From NCBI GenBank assembly GCA_964035795.1, contig OZ038322.1:24262359-24326358 (forward strand): a stretch of 64,000 nt of DNA, given 5' to 3'. The translations under genes and the position numbers were made by a program. Shown here in pieces: positions 60,001 through 64,000 of the stretch; the stretch's first letter is position 1; each line of letters opens with the position of its first letter. The stretch is from Pterobdella sp. o SKG-2022 (taxonomy: Eukaryota; Annelida; Clitellata; Hirudinida; Piscicolidae). The notes beneath the pieces were generated by a model. The model had not been told where the DNA came from. It did no database searches and saw only the letters and a program-made list of their open reading frames with translations.

Positions 60001-63000
60001 CATAAAAATTTTTAATTTAATATATTTAAAATAATATAATTTTACCTGTGCTGAATGAAATAATAGAAATAAAAAGAGCTTCACAAAAGCGCCAACCATT
60101 CTGCAGAAGTTATCACTGCCAATCGGTTGAATACCTTTATATATAGGCTTTCACCATCTATAAACTTTATGCGTTAAAAGTTTTTTTGATCTACCCAAAG
60201 AATTTTGTACTATACATATAATATAATTATCGACATATATATCGACCATTTCAATACCCCTTTGTATCACAAAGATGGACTATATCAATAAGAATTACTA
60301 TCTTCGAGTTTTTAAAAGCATAATATCTTTTCAAAACTTTTATTTCACATAAAAATTTTTTCAGTGAAATTGAATATAATTTCAAGGCTCGTACTAATTA
60401 TCATTATGTTTTTAAAATTGTATTTATTGTGTATTAAACTATTTTTTCATGAATGAATAATAATGAAGTACTAGAATAGAAAAATAAGTAAATGATGATG
60501 TCTGAATAAAAAAACAATATATAAAACTATAATAGCATATATACAAAACAATTTTCTTTTATTTATCTAAAAACTCCATTTATGTGTGATGGCCACTACA
60601 TTATAAGTTTGACGAATGCTTAACTAAGCGAGCTTTCAAACAATCAAGCTTATTTGACTTAGAGAAAATTGACTGTTGATGTTGCAGGCATAATCTTCAT
60701 CTATTTGAAAACAAACACAAATTGAAGTAGAATAGCCTAAATCAATTAAAGATGGAAACAAACACGAAGTGATCACTTGATAATGTAACATCGTCTTACG
60801 AAAAAATTTATGAATTAAGTTGATAAATTTTGTGTTAAATAAAAAATATAAAACGGATCTGAAATAGTTTAGTTATAATTTTTTTTGAATAGGCACCTTT
60901 GTTCCCATCCTCGGTTCTAACTTAATCAACCAAATGAATTTTTTCATATGATGTGACTACACTACAAGACCACAAAAGTTAAAAATCATCATTATTAAAG
61001 AAAAATAAAATCAAAAAACAAAAAATACCTCGTTTTGTAATTAGTCTTTTATCGATGAATTTATGAAAACACATAAAAATCTGCCTTGAAGCACCAATAC
61101 TAACAAACTTTCCACACTAGCTCCTTTGTCCTTCGTCTAATGATATTTAACAAGAGGGTCAGTGACATTCTTTCTAACCATTTGTTGCTTCATGAGAGTC
61201 ATAAATAATTCAGCGAATTCATGATAAGTAAACATCTTATATATTTTAACCTCAAATATTACTTTTTATTAATATTGGAATTATTGTTAAAAAAATATTA
61301 TCTATTGGGACTACTATTATAATTATAACAAGTATTGTTATTAGTAGTATTAATGGTAGTAGCAGCAGTGCTAGTAATGGTTGGTTCAAATAGAATGCTC
61401 AAAGTCTTTGTAACTGACTAGATTATTGGAATTGTGAACGTAAAATAGCCGGAAATCAATATAATAAAAACAATATATTAAATTGGAACTATGTTGTATT
61501 ACTTACTATTTCAACAATAAACCTCGCAAGCTTAAGTCTTCGAAAGTGAAAAACTTTCTTTATAAAAAAGGATATTTCATCTATCTTTGAGTTAGCCCAC
61601 GATTTTTTGAGGCGTAGTAAAACATCTATTTAAAGAAAATCTTCAGAGTTTCGATCAGATTTTTAAAATACTTCAAAATTCTATTTTTTCACGCTTTTTG
61701 GTTGAAAATTGATTAAAATAAACTAAATAAAGTAAAATAAATGAAATACATGCTAACATGATTTCTAGCTGTTAAATTAAGAGTCCGACAAGTTGGGGTG
61801 TTAAAACTCAGCAAACTTGAAGGTTTTTTAAAACAAACAGCCTGAGGGTTGCGCACTCTCTGAATTATTCTACTTATTGAAAATTTCCAACATTTTACTT
61901 AATGTCTAAAGCTTCATCAGTTTGGCCTTCCTTCGATAAGATTATAATTTTCATGACTTCTTGCTCAGTCACCAGTCTCTTTCTTTCCATCCCGGCTAGA
62001 AGATCAGTAGTGAATTTGATTGACTTAACAATAAACATTTTTATTCTGAAAATTTCTTTATTTTTATCACTATTTGATCGCGTTTCTTTCTTTCTTTGCT
62101 ACTTCATAAATACTTCGATATCTGTCAATTGGTGAGTTTAAAAATGATTTTCACTTATATTCGTCCATTCACCTAAAGCAGTTGATCTATTATTGATGAA
62201 AAGTTTTCAGTTTAAGAATTTATTTCGATTTCATATGACATGATTTCCTACATTTTTTCACAAAAATGCATTTTTCTCGATCATTTTCATTTCTGTTATT
62301 GCTATGAGACTTCAGTTTTTGTCAAAACTGGTGCCGCGCATTTGACAAAGTTGGTGTTGTCACTAAAGCCCATAGACTCCAAAAAAGTTTTGAAAACTCG
62401 TGATGAAACTTTGTTTCGAGTATTGAGGTATCTGAATTTCAGGTATTCGGATTTCAGGTGGCTTACTGTATTTTCATTCTTGGTTATATCCAGCTATTTT
62501 GTAATGTAAACGGTTCATATTAACAACTAATCAACTATAGGGAAATACAAGATAGTTTATATTTATGATGAATGAATTTTCATTTCAAAAGTTTAAAATC
62601 TATTGGAACAATAATTAATTAAATTTTAAAATTTTGAAGTTTGCTTATTGATTTGAATATTAACTGAGCTTGAAATAAAATGGTATTATAATAGAATTTT
62701 AAGCACTTCATAAAACAAGACATTTTAGGAAGGTTAAATGAGGTAAAATCTCTAAATAATCACTCGATAATGATATTTTGGTTTGTGATGGGCTTTGTTA
62801 TAGGACAGCTTTTTTCTAACTTAATTGAAACCACTAGAAAAATTGTTTTAGTTTTAGAAAAAATTCAATAAAATCAAATAATTTCAACACAAAATCTCAA
62901 ATTATAATGAACTCACCTTGATTTCAGCTTAAGAGGCGCTACAAAATTCTACCTCGTGTGAACATGCCTTCTGAAGATTTCTGCAAAGAAACTCGTTATT

Positions 63001-64000
63001 CTCCCAAATTCATGTCTGCCGGTGAGACAACACCTAAAAAAATGAATAAAATTGTAGTTTATAACTAACTTTGAATAAGACTCTAAAATTTCTCTGGATT
63101 ATTTGCATGCAGGAGGAAACCGCAGAAAAACGTTTTCGTTCTCTTCTCCAGACAGAATCAAGAGTGCTCCAGACTACCTGAAGGTAAAAACGATAAAAAA
63201 TGTTTTACTGTTAAAATGCAGATAACTTAACTTAAACAAAATGACTCAGGAAACTAAACAACATAAACTTACAGTTGAAACCTTATTCAAAATCCTTCTT
63301 ACCCCCGCATCCATTATCCCAAAAAAAACCGATAATGTCGATGAGCAAATACAGACCTTTGGGTTCTTTTTCTTCTACACGCAATCCTAGTAGGAGCGAT
63401 TTTATAAAACTGCAAATATCTGCTGACAAGCAAGAATACTCGGGAGTAGTGACTTGTAAAAGTTTACCTTTGATCAAGGGTGGAGAAGAGATGGGTTTGA
63501 AGGTGAGAAAATAGCTTCAATAAACTTTATTAAATTAAAAGTATCACGCGACCACCTTAAATCATGTAAATCTATGCTCTCACAGTTGAAGCTTTCAGGG
63601 ACTCTCAAACTGCTTTCTGGCAAAAATCAACCCATAGAAATGCGTCATAAGACATGTCTGGTGACGATGCGATACCACGGAGATAGTTTGAAACTTCTCA
63701 ATAGATGGTGTACCAGGGTTGACGAGGTGATAGTGGAACAGCAGTTGGCTGGAAGAGGAGGACTGGTGGTCTTCAAGGAGATGCTCCCACCAGGCTGTAA
63801 ATTCATTAAACTTCCTATGACGCTTGAAGATATTTGTATCATTTTGAACTATTGTACATTTTTCCATCACCCATAGTCGTCAGTATCATGTGTTTTCATC
63901 TGTAAAACGAGATATATTGAATGCTACAAAGATTAAACTAAAATTGTACAGCAACATTCAGCTTTGAGTCACGGAGGACATCAAGTCAGCCTTTCAGTTT
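57044..64000 (+). CDS. ERICH3: ERICH3-like protein (DUF4590), 5' part, runs off right edge
   Basis: Exons: 57044-57133, 58098-58184, 62928-63021, 63113-63183, 63275-63502, 63586-63796, 63952 to beyond 64000; phases agree (276 codons so far). The N-terminus YNSLKDPHLSGYF and AGL...LISEPEYKLN closely matches the start of glutamate-rich protein 3. The last exons encode a DUF4590-like domain (VTMRYHGDSLKLL, RVDEVIVEQQLAGRGGLVVF, joined to STFSFESRR across the last junction). ERICH3 is a cilium-associated protein of unknown mechanism in vertebrates. The Glu-rich tail would lie beyond the window. The 3' splice-like AG only 3 nt before the ATG suggests a 5' UTR intron or trans-splicing. The 4.7-kb intron 2 contains a SINE and an antisense serpin gene. 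A short conserved helical segment normally following the first 60 residues was not found, so an exon may be missing in intron 2. Confidence 0.8.
58251..58417 (+). mobile_element. SINE with tRNA-like promoter, intact-looking copy
   Basis: An A-box-like TAGCTCAGTGGTTGAGAA and B-box GGTTCGATCCC lie in a tRNA-like head, followed by GGCCGACAATTAGCACCTG. The tail contains AGCGCTTTATAAATACC. Related copies occur at 6655-6730 and 25299-25790. The head is not a functional tRNA, because no acceptor stem closes around it. Confidence 0.8.
58759..60099 (-). CDS. secreted inhibitory serpin, 396 aa, nested in an ERICH3 intron
   Basis: Three exons: 60099-60046 (18-residue signal peptide MVGAFVKLFLFLLFHSAQ), 59987-59599 and 59506-58759; all phases agree (54 + 389 + 748 nt). 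Serpin landmarks are in order: NVFFSPASISFALGM, INGWVAEKTNDKIKDLL, LVNAIYFKADW, and the hinge EEGSEAAAATA followed by FKANHPFLFLIRD and FMGRFTGE at the C-terminus. The hinge (P17-P8: EEGSEAAAAT) has the small residues typical of inhibitory serpins. Counting 17 residues from the hinge Glu puts P1 at Arg (ATFR|AMP), predicting a trypsin-like protease target. No ER-retention signal is present, so secretion is likely. A TATA box lies 35-46 bp upstream of the ATG. The gene is antisense inside ERICH3 intron 2. Confidence 0.93.
60134..60145 (-). promoter_or_regulatory. TATA box of the serpin gene
   Basis: The minus strand reads TATATATAAAGG, 35-46 bp upstream of the serpin start codon. This leaves room for only a very short 5' UTR. 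Confidence 0.6.
60146..62927. other. remainder of ERICH3 intron 2 (2.8 kb)
   Basis: AT-rich, with a short GTAGTATTAATGGTAGTAGC tract near 61340-61370. One candidate minus-strand exon lies at 61895-62023 (separate entry). No repeat family or RNA gene was recognised. Confidence 0.45.
61895..62023 (-). other. candidate minus-strand exon, unidentified
   Basis: After an AG acceptor (gttaag) the minus strand has 42 codons and a stop, including TTDLLAGMERKRLVTEQEVM and SKEGQTDEALDIK. The composition looks protein-like, but no neighbouring exon or homologue is known to me. The plus-strand frame across the same bases is less convincing. Confidence 0.22.

Noticed and set aside
62240..62509. 89-codon plus-strand frame with an acceptor/donor-flanked core near 62314-62446
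   Set aside because: The core has plausible splice signals but its phase does not fit ERICH3 exons 2 and 3, and no homology is evident; kept as noise.
1..64000. CRISPR arrays, bacterial operons or ribosome binding sites
   Set aside because: The window is clearly intron-containing animal DNA; no regularly spaced repeats with unique spacers were seen.

Overview
This is an AT-rich stretch of animal nuclear DNA. The genes are split by many GT-AG introns, the shortest about 58-92 bp. Homologies (talin, SRSF7-like SR protein, BTB-BACK protein, AAGAB/p34, NAT9, OSTM1, ERICH3, a GAB-type PH adaptor, a serpin) place it in a metazoan, most likely an invertebrate. The phylum is not resolved. Several start codons sit 1-31 nt downstream of a 3' splice-site-like AG, and one gene pair is 84 bp apart. 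That would fit a lineage with spliced-leader trans-splicing (tunicates, Hydra-type cnidarians, flatworms and others), but this is inference.

Layout. 1-514 (-): first two exons of a GAB/DOS-type PH adaptor running off the left edge. 3235-7420 (-): a two-exon secreted-peptide precursor ending in a candidate amidated peptide; its 3.9-kb intron is full of retroelement pieces and a 200-N assembly gap. 11835-14563 (-): a BTB-BACK protein of 869 aa in three exons. 15167-16702 (-): an SR splicing factor with the order RS, RRM, CCHC knuckle, RS. It is head to head with talin. 17265-43171 (+): a complete talin gene, which I reconstruct as 54 exons encoding about 2,599 aa. Its introns hold a decayed LINE, a SINE chimera, a palindromic MITE-like element and repeated retroelement tails separated by (AC)n tracts. 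44645-46084 (+): an unrecognised coiled-coil protein. 46169-48060 (+): AAGAB. 48674-49715 (-): NAT9, tail to tail with AAGAB and head to head with OSTM1. 50006-53693 (+): OSTM1, with a Penelope-like element in an intron. 57044 to beyond 64000 (+): an ERICH3-like gene whose 4.7-kb second intron contains a complete antisense serpin gene (58759-60099) and a SINE.

The protein-coding neighbours are mostly unrelated housekeeping genes: cell adhesion (talin), splicing (SR protein), AP-complex assembly (AAGAB), lysosomal chloride/proton exchange (OSTM1), cilia (ERICH3). No operon of shared function is evident. The possible exception in arrangement, not function, is the closely spaced coiled-coil/AAGAB pair. 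Exon junctions were worked out by hand from reading-frame phase, splice consensus and remembered family homology. Individual boundaries may be off by a few bases.
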